Positions 14,632-26,484 of a stretch of DNA of 64,000 nt are shown in pieces. Position 1 is the first letter of the stretch. Every line of letters starts with the position of its first letter. This DNA comes from Roseobacter sp. MH60115 (GTDB lineage Bacteria > Pseudomonadota > Alphaproteobacteria > Rhodobacterales > Rhodobacteraceae). Where the stretch lies: the NCBI RefSeq assembly GCF_015644665.1, contig NZ_JADOBQ010000001.1, positions 124,001 through 188,000 of the forward strand, read 5' to 3'. Both the position numbers and the translations under genes were made by a program. The notes under the pieces are model-generated. The model did not search any database. It saw only the letters and a list, made by a program, of their open reading frames with translations, and was not told the DNA's origin.

Positions 14632-17600
14632 CGCGCCTCGTCAAGCAGTTGTTTCACCCGGTCCCGAACTTCGGTTGCCGCGTCTTCCTTGACCGGACCA
14701 TAACCGCGTATGTCCTGCGGGGCCTCGACCAGCTTGCGAACGCTTTCGTAATGACCTTCCCGCCACAGCGCTGGCACCTGCGTCAGGATATCTTCGAACC
14801 AGACGATCAATCGACGCTCCAGCCTGCGATCGGGATGGTATCCAAACGGATCTGCCCAACCGCCCCGCAGCCATTTCAGGTGCGTCAGAACGCCAAAGAG
14901 GGGGCCGAGCCATGGCCCGAATTTGCGCTTTAAAGGTCTGCCGCGGCCGTCCTTCCTGCGCGACAACAAAGGCGGCGCCAAGTGATAGCGCAGCTGAAAA
15001 TCCCCGTCGAAATCCTTTTGCAGCCGCGCCTGAAAGCCCGGATCCCGGTGCAAACGCGCCACTTCATACTCGTCTTTGTAGGCCATCAGTTTGAAGAGCG
15101 ATTTCGCCGCTGAAATCTGGATATCCTCCGGCAACTGCTTCAGCGGCGCCAGTTTGTCTTCGAAACGTCGGGCATATGCGGCGTTTTGATACGCCTTCAA
15201 AAACGTCCCACGCCGCGCCATCACATCGGTTAGTGTTTCGTCTGCGGCCTGCACGGGGGCCTGCAATTTGCCCGGTGTTGCCGCCATCACCCGCCCAAAG
15301 GCAAACGCGCGTGTATTCTGTTCGGGTGCCACGCCATTGAGCTTTATCGCCCGCATCAGCGCCTCAAACCCCACCGGTACCAGCCCCCGCTGCCAGGCAA
15401 ATCCCAACATGATGACATTGGCATAGACCGCATCGCCCATCAGGTCATCGGCGAGCTGACCCGCATCTATGGCATCCAGCGCGTCCTGGCCCACAACCGC
15501 TGCAATCGCGGCCTCACGGTCGTCGATCCGCAGATCCGCATCCCGGTTCAAAACCAGATCGCCGGTCGGCATTTCCGCCCGGTTCAACACGACTTTCGTA
15601 CCTTTGCGGTAGTGCGCTGAGGCCTTGGGCGACGAACACACAACCACGTCGCAGCCGATGACGGCGTCCGCGGCCGTGGCGTCGATTCGCACTTGGTGCA
15701 GGTGATCCGGTCTGGCTCCGATCCTGACGTATCCCAACACGGTGCCGAATTTCTGCGCAAACCCGGTGAAATCGAGCACGCTGGCGCCCTTGCCCTCCAG
15801 ATGTGCGGCCATGGAAATGAGCGCGCCGACGGTAATGACGCCTGTGCCCCCCACGCCGGTGACCAACAGATTATAGGGCCTAGCCAGGTCTGGTAACGTC
15901 GGCAAAGGCAGCGTCGCGCTCAAAGCGATCGCATCCACGTCGCGCAGGGGTGTGCGTCGGCGCGTGGCCCCTTCGAGCGTCACAAAGCTTGGGCAAAACC
16001 CGTTCAGGCAGGAGAGGTCCTTGTTGCAACTCGACTGATTGATCCGCCGCTTGGTGCCAAATTCAGTCTTCAGCGGCTCCACGCTCAGGCAATTGCTCTC
16101 CGTGGAGCAGTCACCACAGCCTTCACAGACAAGATCGTTGATCACCACAACCTGCTCAGGCTCCGGCATCTGACCACGCTTGCGTTTGCGACGTTTCTCT
16201 GTGGCGCACATCTGTTCATAAATCAGGATTGAAACGCCTGAGACCTCGCGCAGCTCTCGCTGCAGCTTGTCCATTTCGCCACGGTCATGGAAAGTTGTCC
16301 CGGTTGGACAGTCCAACGCTTTAAACTTACCGATATCGTCGGAGACAAGTGCAATGCGTGTAACGCCTTCTGCGCGGCAGGTCTGTGCGATCCCCGTCAC
16401 GGAAACAGGTCCGTCCACCGGTTGGCCCCCGGTCATTGCCACCGCATCGTTGTAAAGGATTTTATAAGTGATGTTCGTGCCCGCCGCGACCGCCTGGCGG
16501 ATGGCCAAAGATCCCGAATGATACCAGGTGCCTTCACCAAGGTTTTGAAAGATGTGTTTGCCACCATTGAAGAGCGAGGTGGCGACCCACGGAACCCCTT
16601 CGCCGCCCATCTGCGCATACCCGACCGTCTCGCGATCCATCCACGAGGCCATGACATGGCAGCCGATGCCACTGGCGGCTTTCGATCCCTCGGGCACTTT
16701 GGTGGAACTGTTGTGTGGGCAGCCGGAGCAGAAGTAAGGCGTGCGTGTTGCGCCTTCGACCCGGATGACAGGAGGCTCAACCTGTGTCAGCGCACGCGCT
16801 GTTTCCACAAACCCTTCGTCCGGAAAGAACCGGTTCAGCCTGTCCGCGATGATGGGTAGCAGCACTCTGGGGCTCAACTCCCCCGTCCAGGGCACCAGCG
16901 GTTCCATCTTTTCGTCGTATTTGCCCACCATCCGCGCCGGTTTCCGACCAGGCCAGTCGTAAAAATGCTCCTTGAACTGCGATTCAATGATCCCGCGCTT
17001 TTCCTCGATCACCAGCACCTCGCGCTTGCCAGTCACGAAATCCAACGCTGCGTGATGGGCGAGGGGCCAGACCATCCCGACCTTGTAGATGTCGATCCCA
17101 AGCGCCCGGCATCGCGCCGCGTCCAGTCCCAGAAGGCGCAGTGCCTCCATCAGATCCAGATGCGCCTTGCCCGTGGTCACAAATCCAAAACTCGCTTTCT
17201 GGATCCCGTAAATCGCGTGATCAATCGGGTTTGCCTCGACAAAAGCCTGCACCGCATCGAGCTTGTGGCGGATGCGCGCTTCGATGTCCGGGCTGGGCAG
17301 ATCCGCAACCCGCACATGCAGCCCGCCGGGTGGACCGGTGTAGTCCGGCTGGCGGAATACCCGGTCCGGCACGATCTCTACAGATTGCCCGCTCTCCACG
17401 GTCTCAGAGATGGCCTTGAACCCGACCCAAGTGCCCGAAAACCGTGAAAGCGCAAAACCATATTCGCCAAAGGCCTGGTATTCGGCGACACTTGCGGGGT
17501 TCAGGGTGGGCATGAACCACGACATGAAGGCGACGTCCGATTGATGTGGCATCGATGAGCTGACACAGCCATGGTCGTCGCCTGCAATCACCAGCACGCC

Positions 17601-18029
17601 GCCTTTCGGAGCAGATCCATAAGCGTTGCCGTGCTTCAGCGCGTCGCCGGATCGATCCACGCCCGGGCCCTTCCCGTACCACATCGAAAACACGCCCTCG
17701 ACAGCACACTGCGGATCCAGGCTGGCTTGCTGTGCTCCCAAAACTGCCGTCGCGCCAAGATCCTCATTCACCGCAGGCATGAATTTGATCGCTGCCGCCT
17801 TGAGCAAAGCGTCGGAGCGCCACATTACCTGATCCACACCGCCCAAAGGCGAGCCGCGGTAGCCGGAGACAAATCCCGCGGTGTTAAGTCCGGCGAGCCG
17901 GTCGCGGCGTGCCTGGTCCAGCATGATCCGCACGAGCGCTTGCGTGCCAGTCATGAACACACGACCCTTCGCCTTGGTGTAACGATCTTCCAGCGCGTAG
18001 CCACTGATGTCGCATGGGTGTTGGGTCAT
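14598..18029 (-). CDS. Indolepyruvate ferredoxin oxidoreductase, fused form
   Basis: 1143 residues from ATG 18029, which has AGGA upstream; earlier in-frame starts would add a low-complexity tail. The order is a TPP-dependent alpha region (GTQALVRIMLDQARRD...GFVSGYRGSPLGGVDQ), the TPP C-domain (TPYFCSGCPHNSSTKVPEGS ... GIGCHVMASWMDR, MGGEGV), a cysteine-rich iron-sulfur segment (VCEGCGDC, SCNKDLSCLNGFCPSF), a gamma-type domain (LLVTGVGGTGVITVGAL) and a long C-terminal DUF6537-like region. The fused enzyme oxidatively decarboxylates aryl pyruvates (indolepyruvate, phenylpyruvate) to aryl-acetyl-CoA. Stand-alone gene; the 227-base gap to adhC is divergent. Confidence 0.9.
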   Translation of the reverse strand: MTQHPCDISGYALEDRYTKAKGRVFMTGTQALVRIMLDQARRDRLAGLNTAGFVSGYRGSPLGGVDQVMWRSDALLKAAAIKFMPAVNEDLGATAVLGAQQASLDPQCAVEGVFSMWYGKGPGVDRSGDALKHGNAYGSAPKGGVLVIAGDDHGCVSSSMPHQSDVAFMSWFMPTLNPASVAEYQAFGEYGFALSRFSGTWVGFKAISETVESGQSVEIVPDRVFRQPDYTGPPGGLHVRVADLPSPDIEARIRHKLDAVQAFVEANPIDHAIYGIQKASFGFVTTGKAHLDLMEALRLLGLDAARCRALGIDIYKVGMVWPLAHHAALDFVTGKREVLVIEEKRGIIESQFKEHFYDWPGRKPARMVGKYDEKMEPLVPWTGELSPRVLLPIIADRLNRFFPDEGFVETARALTQVEPPVIRVEGATRTPYFCSGCPHNSSTKVPEGSKAASGIGCHVMASWMDRETVGYAQMGGEGVPWVATSLFNGGKHIFQNLGEGTWYHSGSLAIRQAVAAGTNITYKILYNDAVAMTGGQPVDGPVSVTGIAQTCRAEGVTRIALVSDDIGKFKALDCPTGTTFHDRGEMDKLQRELREVSGVSILIYEQMCATEKRRKRKRGQMPEPEQVVVINDLVCEGCGDCSTESNCLSVEPLKTEFGTKRRINQSSCNKDLSCLNGFCPSFVTLEGATRRRTPLRDVDAIALSATLPLPTLPDLARPYNLLVTGVGGTGVITVGALISMAAHLEGKGASVLDFTGFAQKFGTVLGYVRIGARPDHLHQVRIDATAADAVIGCDVVVCSSPKASAHYRKGTKVVLNRAEMPTGDLVLNRDADLRIDDREAAIAAVVGQDALDAIDAGQLADDLMGDAVYANVIMLGFAWQRGLVPVGFEALMRAIKLNGVAPEQNTRAFAFGRVMAATPGKLQAPVQAADETLTDVMARRGTFLKAYQNAAYARRFEDKLAPLKQLPEDIQISAAKSLFKLMAYKDEYEVARLHRDPGFQARLQKDFDGDFQLRYHLAPPLLSRRKDGRGRPLKRKFGPWLGPLFGVLTHLKWLRGGWADPFGYHPDRRLERRLIVWFEDILTQVPALWREGHYESVRKLVEAPQDIRGYGPVKEDAATEVRDRVKQLLDEARQSGGAASDPR

Positions 18030-18256
18030 GTCAGGGTCCTGAATTCTATGCCTGCATGCAATCTTATAAAAAGTGGTCGAAAAGACTTGCCGTAAATTCA
18101 CAGGTTGCCGGTTTGGTGAAGGTAATTTTCCGATTTTCCCGGGTTTGTAGGAATAGTTTTTCAAATCCGTATGTTTCCCTCCGACCATCCTGCTCTTGAC
18201 ATCATGGCCATGCGGCTTTCTCTGGCAGTGTCGGAATTCAATGAGGAGAAAACCCT

Positions 18257-19372
<1,116 letters not shown>

Positions 19373-19383
19373 GGGGACGCAGC

Positions 19384-21027
19384 ATGGACGGCTTTGACCT
19401 TGGCACCTATGCCCGCGCGGTGACGACCAGTTCGGAGGCCGCGCAGGCCCAGGTCAACGCTGGGATGGTCTGGCTCTTCGGGTACAACCACGAGGCCGCG
19501 GCGCGCTGTTTCCAGAAGGCGATTGACGCGGATCCCGCGTGCGGGTTCGCATATTGGGGCGTGGCCTACGCGGTCGGCCCCAACTACAATAAGCCGTGGG
19601 AATTCTTCACCGCAGAGGAGCGCGTCGCGACATTGCAAGAGGCCCACGAGATGTTGGCCGAGGCACAGCGTGTCAAACACAGGCTCTCGCCGGTTGAGGC
19701 CGCGTTGATCGAGGCGCTTTGTGAGCGCTTTCCCGACGATCCGGAGATTGAGGACTTCGCGCCATGGAACGACGCTTTTTCCGAGGCCATGCGCCGTGTC
19801 TATGCCGCGCACCCGCGTGATCTTGATGTGATCTGCCTTTTTGCTGAGGCCCTGATGAATCGTACGCCGTGGCTGTTGTGGGACTTGCCCAGCGGTGAGC
19901 CGCGCGAAGGCGCGTCAACGCTTGAGGCGCAGGCTGCGTTGGAGACGGCCTTCAACACCCTGCCGGGCGCCTGGGATCACCCCGGTCTTCTGCACATGTA
20001 CATTCACCTGATGGAGATGTCGCCTTTTCCAGAAAAGGCCCTGCGTCATGGGGACCGGCTGGTCGATCTCGTACCTGATTCCGGGCATTTGGTGCATATG
20101 GCGACACATATTGATGTGCTGTGTGGTGAATATCAGAATGTCGTGGCCCGCAATGCGCGTGCAGCAGAGGTGGATCGCAAGTACGAAGCCTTGATGGGCG
20201 CCAAGAATTTTTACACCGTCTACCGCATTCACAACGTGCATTTCGAAGCCTATGGGGCGATGTTTCTGGGGCAACCCGAACGCGCGTTGGCGGCCTCTGA
20301 CCGATTGATCGAAATGCTGCCCGATCCGGTTGTGCGCTACATGCCGGATTTGTTTGAAAGCTTCTGGGGCAAGAAAATTCACGTCATGGTCCGCTTTGGG
20401 ATGTGGCAGCAGATTATCGACATGGCGCTTCCCGACGACGCGGAGCTCTATAGTTACACAACGGCGGCCATGCGCCAGGCTCGGGTCATTGCGTTTGCCA
20501 ATCTCGGTCAGATCGATGCGGCGAAGGTGGAGCGTAAGCTGGCTGATCAAGCGCTGACCACCGTGCAAGAAACACGTATGGTTTTCAACAACTTCGGGTT
20601 CGATGTTCTTGCAGTGGGTGAGGCGATGATGGAGGGTGAACTTGCCTTTAAATCGGGCGATCCCGAAGCGGGTATCGCGCATCTGCGCCGCTCCGTGACG
20701 CTGGATGATGCGTTGCTCTACGACGAGCCCTGGGGGTGGATGCAGCCTACGCGCCACGCGCTGGGGGCATTATTGATGGAACTGCGGCAGTTTGACGAGG
20801 CCGAAGCGGTTTACCGCGCAGACCTCGGGCTGGATGAAACGCTGGCCCGCGCCTGCCAGCACCCGCGTAACGTCTGGTCTTTGCACGGCTTGCACGAATG
20901 CCTCATGCAGCGCGGCGCGTTGATAGAGGCTCGGCACATCAAACTTCAACTCGACCCGGCTCTGGCTCGCGCGACTGTTCCCATCCGCGCGTCCTGCTTT
21001 TGCCGGGGTACGAACGCCGCCGCTTGA
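19384..21027 (+). CDS. TPR-repeat protein of unknown function downstream of adhC
   Basis: 547 residues, soluble, helical, with several tetratricopeptide-like helix pairs (VWLFGYNHEAAARCFQKAIDADP at 29-51; FKSGDPEAGIAHLRRS and LLMELRQFDEAEAVYR near the end). The centre is rich in conserved histidines (DHPGLLHMYIHLMEMS, GHLVHMATHIDV), which could bind a metal. The C-terminus ends in a SCFCRG cysteine motif. It is 11 bases after adhC and probably co-transcribed. No function is known to me; metal binding and a link to formaldehyde handling are guesses from position. Confidence 0.75.
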   Translation: MDGFDLGTYARAVTTSSEAAQAQVNAGMVWLFGYNHEAAARCFQKAIDADPACGFAYWGVAYAVGPNYNKPWEFFTAEERVATLQEAHEMLAEAQRVKHRLSPVEAALIEALCERFPDDPEIEDFAPWNDAFSEAMRRVYAAHPRDLDVICLFAEALMNRTPWLLWDLPSGEPREGASTLEAQAALETAFNTLPGAWDHPGLLHMYIHLMEMSPFPEKALRHGDRLVDLVPDSGHLVHMATHIDVLCGEYQNVVARNARAAEVDRKYEALMGAKNFYTVYRIHNVHFEAYGAMFLGQPERALAASDRLIEMLPDPVVRYMPDLFESFWGKKIHVMVRFGMWQQIIDMALPDDAELYSYTTAAMRQARVIAFANLGQIDAAKVERKLADQALTTVQETRMVFNNFGFDVLAVGEAMMEGELAFKSGDPEAGIAHLRRSVTLDDALLYDEPWGWMQPTRHALGALLMELRQFDEAEAVYRADLGLDETLARACQHPRNVWSLHGLHECLMQRGALIEARHIKLQLDPALARATVPIRASCFCRGTNAAA

Positions 21028-21259
21028 GCTGCTTTGCGACTAGCAAATAGCCGATCCCAACAACAAGATTGCCCACAGCTGAAACTTGGCTGAAGTGATG
21101 ATTTGCGATGAGACGAAGCGCTTTTCCACAGGCGCGACCGTTGTTCGCCAATCGCGCTGACGGCAACCGTCATATGCCAGCCTCCAAGCTGACGCGACGC
21201 CGTCATTGCTGCAGATAGCGGCGCAGGTTAAGATAAGAGCACCCCGAAAGGCGCGTCAG

Positions 21260-21718
21260 ATGAAGCTCATAGTGAATGGCACCGAACATACTGTCAACGT
21301 GGCGGAGGACATGCCGTTGCTTTGGGTTCTGCGGGATACGCTTGGCATAACGGATGTAAAATATGGCTGCGGGATCGCGCAATGCGGTGCGTGCACTGTG
21401 CATGTGGATGGCATTGCGGTTCGGTCATGCCAATTGGCGGTTGCGGATGTCGACGGAGATGTCACGACCATCCAGGGTCTGGGTGCGCCCGGCGCGTTGC
21501 ATGCAGTGCAGGCCGCATGGATCGAGCATCAGGTGGCGCAGTGCGGCTACTGTCAGTCCGGTCAAATCATGCAGGCGGCCTCTTTTCTGGATCTTGTGCC
21601 GGACCCTACCGACGAGGATATCGATGCGGCGATGAGCGGTAATCTGTGTCGATGCGGAACCTATCCGCGCATTCGATCGGCAATCAAAACAGCGGCATCT
21701 TCGCTGAAGAGCGAATGA
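21260..21718 (+). CDS. [2Fe-2S] subunit of a xanthine-oxidase-family (isoquinoline 1-oxidoreductase-like) enzyme
   Basis: 152 residues from ATG 21260. Plant-type ferredoxin domain with C37, C42, C45 and C57, then the helical second domain with C95, C98, C130 and C132, so all eight cluster ligands are present. Such small subunits feed electrons from a molybdopterin large subunit. Here no large subunit follows: the next gene, overlapping by ATGA, encodes a diheme cytochrome c. The 232 bases upstream (21028-21259) contain no recognisable gene or fragment. Confidence 0.85.
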   Translation: MKLIVNGTEHTVNVAEDMPLLWVLRDTLGITDVKYGCGIAQCGACTVHVDGIAVRSCQLAVADVDGDVTTIQGLGAPGALHAVQAAWIEHQVAQCGYCQSGQIMQAASFLDLVPDPTDEDIDAAMSGNLCRCGTYPRIRSAIKTAASSLKSE

Positions 21719-22296
21719 AGTATTTTCTAATATTTTTCATATCTTTCACGGCTCCTTCTCATGTGAAAGGTGAAGTGAATGCCAGCCATGGAGAAGGCCT
21801 GGCCGCCTGGGATCGTATCTACGAGGTTGTTTCCCATCCACGCTGCGCAAACTGTCACGTCGGGCCTAGCGATCGCCCCATGTGGTCCGGCCCGAGCTAT
21901 GGAGATCCGCGACCGCATGGCATGATGATCCGCGCGGGGGAAAGCCGCATTGGCGCGGAAACGATCCCCTGTCGCACCTGCCATGTGACCAATGAGACCG
22001 GCGGACAGGATACCCCGCACGCGGCACCGCAGGTTGCCGATGCGTGGCGACTGGCCCCGGTGGAAGCTGACTGGTTTGGACGCTCCAGTGACTTTATCTG
22101 TGCTCAGCTGCGCGATCCGGACCGTAACGGCGGGCGCACCATCGTAGAGCTTGCCGCGCATCTGGATCACGACGTGATCTTGCATTGGGCCTGGGAACCC
22201 GGCGGCACCCGGGAATCTGCCCCCTATGATCTCGAAAGCCATATCGCGGATCTGCGCCTCTGGGGCGCAGCCGGTCAGCCCTGCGCCTTTGACTGA
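21715..22296 (+). CDS. Diheme cytochrome c-like protein (isoquinoline oxidoreductase-associated type)
   Basis: 193 residues from ATG 21715. A short hydrophobic N-terminus ([20 protein letters not shown]) looks like a signal peptide. Two covalent heme motifs are seen, CANCH (44-48) and CRTCH (86-90), with [19 protein letters not shown] between them. Proteins of this type are often annotated as isoquinoline 1-oxidoreductase subunit. It overlaps the [2Fe-2S] subunit gene by four bases, implying a shared complex, but the two would sit on opposite sides of the membrane unless the oxidoreductase is exported by Tat through its missing large subunit. Ends three bases from convergent ureG. Confidence 0.8.
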   Translation: MKYFLIFFISFTAPSHVKGEVNASHGEGLAAWDRIYEVVSHPRCANCHVGPSDRPMWSGPSYGDPRPHGMMIRAGESRIGAETIPCRTCHVTNETGGQDTPHAAPQVADAWRLAPVEADWFGRSSDFICAQLRDPDRNGGRTIVELAAHLDHDVILHWAWEPGGTRESAPYDLESHIADLRLWGAAGQPCAFD

Positions 22297-22298
22297 TC

Positions 22299-22921
<623 letters not shown>

Positions 22922-22925
<4 letters not shown>

Positions 22926-23563
22926 GTGCGAAATACCTTTGAATAGAGAGTTTCATGCTGCATCGACGCGATATCGGCGGCAAAACAGTTGGCGGACAGG
23001 CGCGACAAGGGGGTTTGCGTGGCTTGCTCCACCGTCTCACGGATCAGAGCGGCAAGGCTTGCGAGCAGGGACTGACCCTCGGTCTGCCCAAGGGGCACCA
23101 GCCGCACAGCCGCGGAAATCAGATTGGCAGTAAATGCCTGCAGATAGAGGTGCGCGGTCAGATCCAGCGCAAAACCTTTGGCTGATGCGGCGCGTCCAAC
23201 GGCCACAGGGTAGGTCAGCGCGCCCAGGCCGGTACCCCACACCTCATCCACCGTGCGTGCAAAAGCCCCGCCTTGCTGGTCCGTTTCCATCAGGCGACCT
23301 GCACTTGCAGAAAAGGCGCGCGCGGTCGCGTCGATGTCGGCAACGTCGTTCTCGGTCGCGTGGTAGGCCGCCGAGAGGATCACCACATCGGCCTGCCCGC
23401 TGCCAAAGGCGATGATGTCGCGCAACCATTCCTCCAGACTGTCCCTGTCGTCGATCTCGCCATGGGCGATGGCCGTCTCCAGTCCATGCGAATAGGCGAA
23501 GGCTCCCACCGGAAAGCCAGGCGACATCCATTGCGTCAATGTCAGAACGGCATCAGTGGTCAT
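22922..23563 (-). CDS. ureF: Urease accessory protein UreF
   Basis: 213 residues from ATG 23563, chosen because [29 protein letters not shown] is the normal UreF N-terminus and gives the usual family length; longer in-frame starts run through the His-rich end of ureE. It overlaps ureE by 11 bases and ureG by four. UreF is an all-helical chaperone bridging UreD and UreG in nickel insertion. Confidence 0.93.
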
Positions 23564-24029
23564 GGGCGTGACCGTGCTCAGGGCCATGTTGTGCACCGTG
23601 ATCATGCCCGTGGGTGCGGCCGTGCCCGTAGGCGCCACCCTCAGGGGTGAAGGGTTCCACGACCTCGTGCACATGGGCACCCAAGGTTTTCAGCATCTGC
23701 GCCATGACATGGTCGCGTTGGATCAACAGGCGGTCTGCCTCGATCTGGCAGGGGGTGTGGCGGTTGCCAATGTGCCACGCGATGCGGTGCAGATCCTCGC
23801 CCTTGATTTCAAGCAGCGGTTCGGCAGCCGCCCGAATGCCGATACGGACACCATCGTTTGTTTCCAGGGCATCCCCATGTGCAAGCGACGTGGTTTTGGG
23901 AAGATCCACCAGAACCTGCGCGCCCTTGTCGGTCGTCAGCACCTTGCGGCGCAGAAAGCGGGCGTCGTAGTCCAGCGTAACGTGGTCATCAGCGTCGTGT
24001 GTATGAATGAGGTGTTGGGCTGTCAGCAT
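23553..24029 (-). CDS. ureE: Urease accessory nickel chaperone UreE
   Basis: 158 residues from ATG 24029 (MLTAQHLIHTH). The N-terminal peptide-binding domain and C-terminal metal-binding domain (KGEDLHRIAWHIGNRHTPCQIE with the nickel-site histidine) are present, and the C-terminus is a histidine-rich tail (about nine His in the last twenty residues) able to hold extra nickel. A longer in-frame start exists but would translate through a GC-rich hairpin region, so it is not favoured. Separated from ureC by the HEPN-like gene. Confidence 0.92.
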   Translation of the reverse strand: MLTAQHLIHTHDADDHVTLDYDARFLRRKVLTTDKGAQVLVDLPKTTSLAHGDALETNDGVRIGIRAAAEPLLEIKGEDLHRIAWHIGNRHTPCQIEADRLLIQRDHVMAQMLKTLGAHVHEVVEPFTPEGGAYGHGRTHGHDHGAQHGPEHGHAHDH

Positions 24030-24061
24030 CGAGGTATGTCCCAAGGGCGGTCCCCGGCCGC

Positions 24062-24123
24062 GGGTGGGGGCAAAGCCCCCGCCCATGGGGGGCGGTCGGG
24101 GGCTGCCCGGCGTGCCGCCGGGC
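24062..24123. repeat. GC-rich double hairpin between the HEPN-like gene and ureE
   Basis: Two strong inverted repeats: 24062-24084 (stem of ten, one wobble, loop AAA, C/G runs) and 24105-24123 (GCCCGGC-GTGCC-GCCGGGC). Neither is followed by a U-run on the minus strand. It sits just upstream of ureE and could act in mRNA processing, partial termination or stability within the urease transcript. Confidence 0.5.
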
Positions 24124-24140
24124 GAGGTGTTGCTTCTGAA

Positions 24141-24764
24141 CTAGGCCGTTCCGTTCAATCTGTTATCCTTTTCGATCTCCGCTTCAGCTCGTTTGATAAG
24201 GGCTTCGCAGATAATCACGCATTCCTGGAAATCGGGGTAAGACGTAGTACCACCCAGCCTTGGATAGCGTAAAGCGTGCCACCAATTCTCAACCTTCTTG
24301 CCAAATTCCAGCTTTGTCATCTTGGACTGCCCCAATGCTCCTAATACTCTAAGTGTCGTCATCAGCCCCACAGGTCGCTTGTCTATCGCTTCAATCTCAA
24401 TCTGCATCGATGCCTTCGCAACTTCAGAGTCAAGCCCCTCCCATTTGCGTTTGAGGGCTTGGCGGCGGAGCGCCCGCACGTTGCGATATGCCTCCCTCGC
24501 GCAGCTTCGTTGTCGACCTTGGCCGACGAGGCGGATCAATTCGACAACGTCGTGTGTGCGTCCGGGGTTTTGAGCGCGCGCTAGAATACATGCCTTTGAA
24601 GCGAGTTCAGTTGCATGTAGCAGTAGGAAAAACATCGGATTGCGGTTTGTCCACTTCAACGGGTCTTCCGAAACACCAAGCGCCTCCGTATGAAGAATTT
24701 TTGCACTCGCGAGGTACGCTCTAGCCTCCCGCAAATGGAGTGTCGCCTCAGTCTGTTTCCTCAA
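24141..24764 (-). CDS. HEPN-like domain protein inserted between ureC and ureE
   Basis: About 207 residues. The first in-frame start is TTG at 24764, overlapping the ureC TGA; no ATG occurs before residue 44, so the exact start is uncertain. Residues 10-80 resemble HEPN helical bundles: [18 protein letters not shown], then [22 protein letters not shown] and [14 protein letters not shown]. The strict R-x4-6-H ribonuclease motif of HEPN toxins is not evident, so a binding rather than nuclease role is possible. Its lower GC and weaker third-position bias than the flanking urease genes suggest acquisition. No nucleotidyltransferase (MNT) partner gene is adjacent. No link to urease maturation is known. 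Confidence 0.6.
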   Translation of the reverse strand: MRKQTEATLHLREARAYLASAKILHTEALGVSEDPLKWTNRNPMFFLLLHATELASKACILARAQNPGRTHDVVELIRLVGQGRQRSCAREAYRNVRALRRQALKRKWEGLDSEVAKASMQIEIEAIDKRPVGLMTTLRVLGALGQSKMTKLEFGKKVENWWHALRYPRLGGTTSYPDFQECVIICEALIKRAEAEIEKDNRLNGTA

Positions 24765-26470
24765 AACATAAAGTACCGCTGCGCCATCGGCAGGACCTCC
24801 GCCGGTTGACAGGTCAGCAATTCACCATCGGCGCGCACCTCATAGGTCTCCGGGTTCACCTCGATCTGCGGCAAGGCATCGTTCAGGACGAGGTCACGCT
24901 TACCAATGCCCCGGGTTTTCTCAACCGCCACCGTTTCCTTGCGCAGCCCTAGCTGGCCGCGCAGTCCTGCCGCCTGTGCCGCTGCACTCACGAAGGTCAC
25001 CGCAGAGTGCTCGACCGAGCGGCCAAAGCTGCCGAACATGGGCCGGGTGTAAACGGGCTGTGGCGTGGGGATCGAGGCATTGGGGTCACCCATCTGTGCG
25101 CAGACAATGGTGCCCGCCATCAGCACGATCTCGGGCTTCACACCGAAGAACGCGGTGTTCCACAACACGAGATCCGCGCGCTTGCCTTCTTCGATGGAGC
25201 CGATCTCGTGGCTGATCCCGTGCGCAATCGCCGGGTTGACCGTGTATTTCGCGATGTAGCGGCGCACGCGCATGTTGTCGTTCTCGCCGGTCTCTTCCGC
25301 AAGCCGCCCACGCTGCTTTTTCATCTTGTCCGCTGTCTGCCAGGTGCGGATCAGCACCTCGCCCACGCGTCCCATTGCCTGGCTGTCCGAGGCGATGATC
25401 GAAAAAGCGCCCATGTCGTGCAGGATATCCTCTGCGGCGATGGTCTCGCGCCGGATGCGGCTTTCGGCAAAGGCCACATCCTCGGGGATCGACTTGTCGA
25501 GGTGGTGACAGACCATAAGCATGTCCAGATGCTCCTCCAGCGTGTTCACGGTGAAAGGCCGCGTCGGGTTGGTGGAGGAGGGGATCACATTCGCGTCGCC
25601 GCAAATCTTGATAATGTCCGGTGCATGCCCGCCGCCCGCGCCTTCGGTGTGAAAGGCATGGATTGTCCGGCCTTTCAGAGCCGCCACGGTGTTCTCCACA
25701 AAACCGCTCTCGTTCAGCGTATCGGTATGGATCATCACCTGCACGTCCATGTCGTCGGCGACAGAGAGACAGCAGTCGATGGCACCGGGCGTTGTGCCCC
25801 AATCCTCATGCAGTTTGAGCGCGCAAGCCCCGCCTTCGACCATCTCAACCAGCGCCTCGGGCTGGCTCGCATTGCCCTTACCCGACACACCGATGTTCAT
25901 AGCAAAGTGATCCACGCTCTGCAGCATCCGCCCTATGTGCCACGGCCCGGGCGTGCAGGTGGTGGCCAGCGTGCCGTGCGCAGGCCCGGTGCCGCCGCCC
26001 AGCATGGTGGTTACGCCGGAATGCAGCGCGTCGTCGATCTGTTGCGGACAGATGAAATGGATGTGGCTGTCGAACCCGCCTGCCGTCAGGATTTTACCTT
26101 CCCCCGCAATGGCTTCGGTGCCGGGGCCCACAATGATATCCACGCCTGGCTGCGTATCGGGGTTGCCCGCCTTGCCGATCTTGTGAATTCGCCCGTCTTT
26201 CAGCCCCACGTCCGCCTTGTAGATACCAGTGTGATCCACAATCAACGCATTGGTAATCACCGTATCGACAGCACCGCCTGCGCGTGTGACCTGAGACTGT
26301 CCCATGCCATCGCGGATCACCTTACCGCCGCCGAATTTGACCTCCTCGCCATAGATCGTGTGGTCGCGCTCCACCTCTATGATCAGGTCGGTGTCGGCCA
26401 GCCGCACCTTGTCGCCCGTAGTCGGGCCGAACATCGCAGCGTAGGAGGAGCGGGAAATTGTGGCTGGCAT
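24761..26470 (-). CDS. ureC: Urease alpha (catalytic) subunit
   Basis: 569 residues, full family length. Nickel-site and mobile-flap elements are visible: HIHFICPQQ (HxH), [19 protein letters not shown] containing the lysine that is carbamylated, [26 protein letters not shown], and MVCHHLD with the flap histidine. Hydrolyses urea to ammonia and carbamate in the cytoplasm with UreA and UreB. In this operon it is separated from ureB by two genes (cyclase and LprI-like) and from ureE by the HEPN-like gene. Confidence 0.98.
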   Translation of the reverse strand: MPATISRSSYAAMFGPTTGDKVRLADTDLIIEVERDHTIYGEEVKFGGGKVIRDGMGQSQVTRAGGAVDTVITNALIVDHTGIYKADVGLKDGRIHKIGKAGNPDTQPGVDIIVGPGTEAIAGEGKILTAGGFDSHIHFICPQQIDDALHSGVTTMLGGGTGPAHGTLATTCTPGPWHIGRMLQSVDHFAMNIGVSGKGNASQPEALVEMVEGGACALKLHEDWGTTPGAIDCCLSVADDMDVQVMIHTDTLNESGFVENTVAALKGRTIHAFHTEGAGGGHAPDIIKICGDANVIPSSTNPTRPFTVNTLEEHLDMLMVCHHLDKSIPEDVAFAESRIRRETIAAEDILHDMGAFSIIASDSQAMGRVGEVLIRTWQTADKMKKQRGRLAEETGENDNMRVRRYIAKYTVNPAIAHGISHEIGSIEEGKRADLVLWNTAFFGVKPEIVLMAGTIVCAQMGDPNASIPTPQPVYTRPMFGSFGRSVEHSAVTFVSAAAQAAGLRGQLGLRKETVAVEKTRGIGKRDLVLNDALPQIEVNPETYEVRADGELLTCQPAEVLPMAQRYFMF

Positions 26471-26484
26471 GGGTGTCGTCCTGG

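Noticed and set aside
18196-18230. TTGACA as -35 of an adhC promoter
   Set aside because: No acceptable -10 at 16-18 bases, so not listed as a feature.
20939-21206. Short minus-strand frames across the gap before the [2Fe-2S] gene, considered as a remnant molybdopterin subunit
   Set aside because: No molybdopterin-enzyme motif seen; half of the frames are antisense to the TPR gene.
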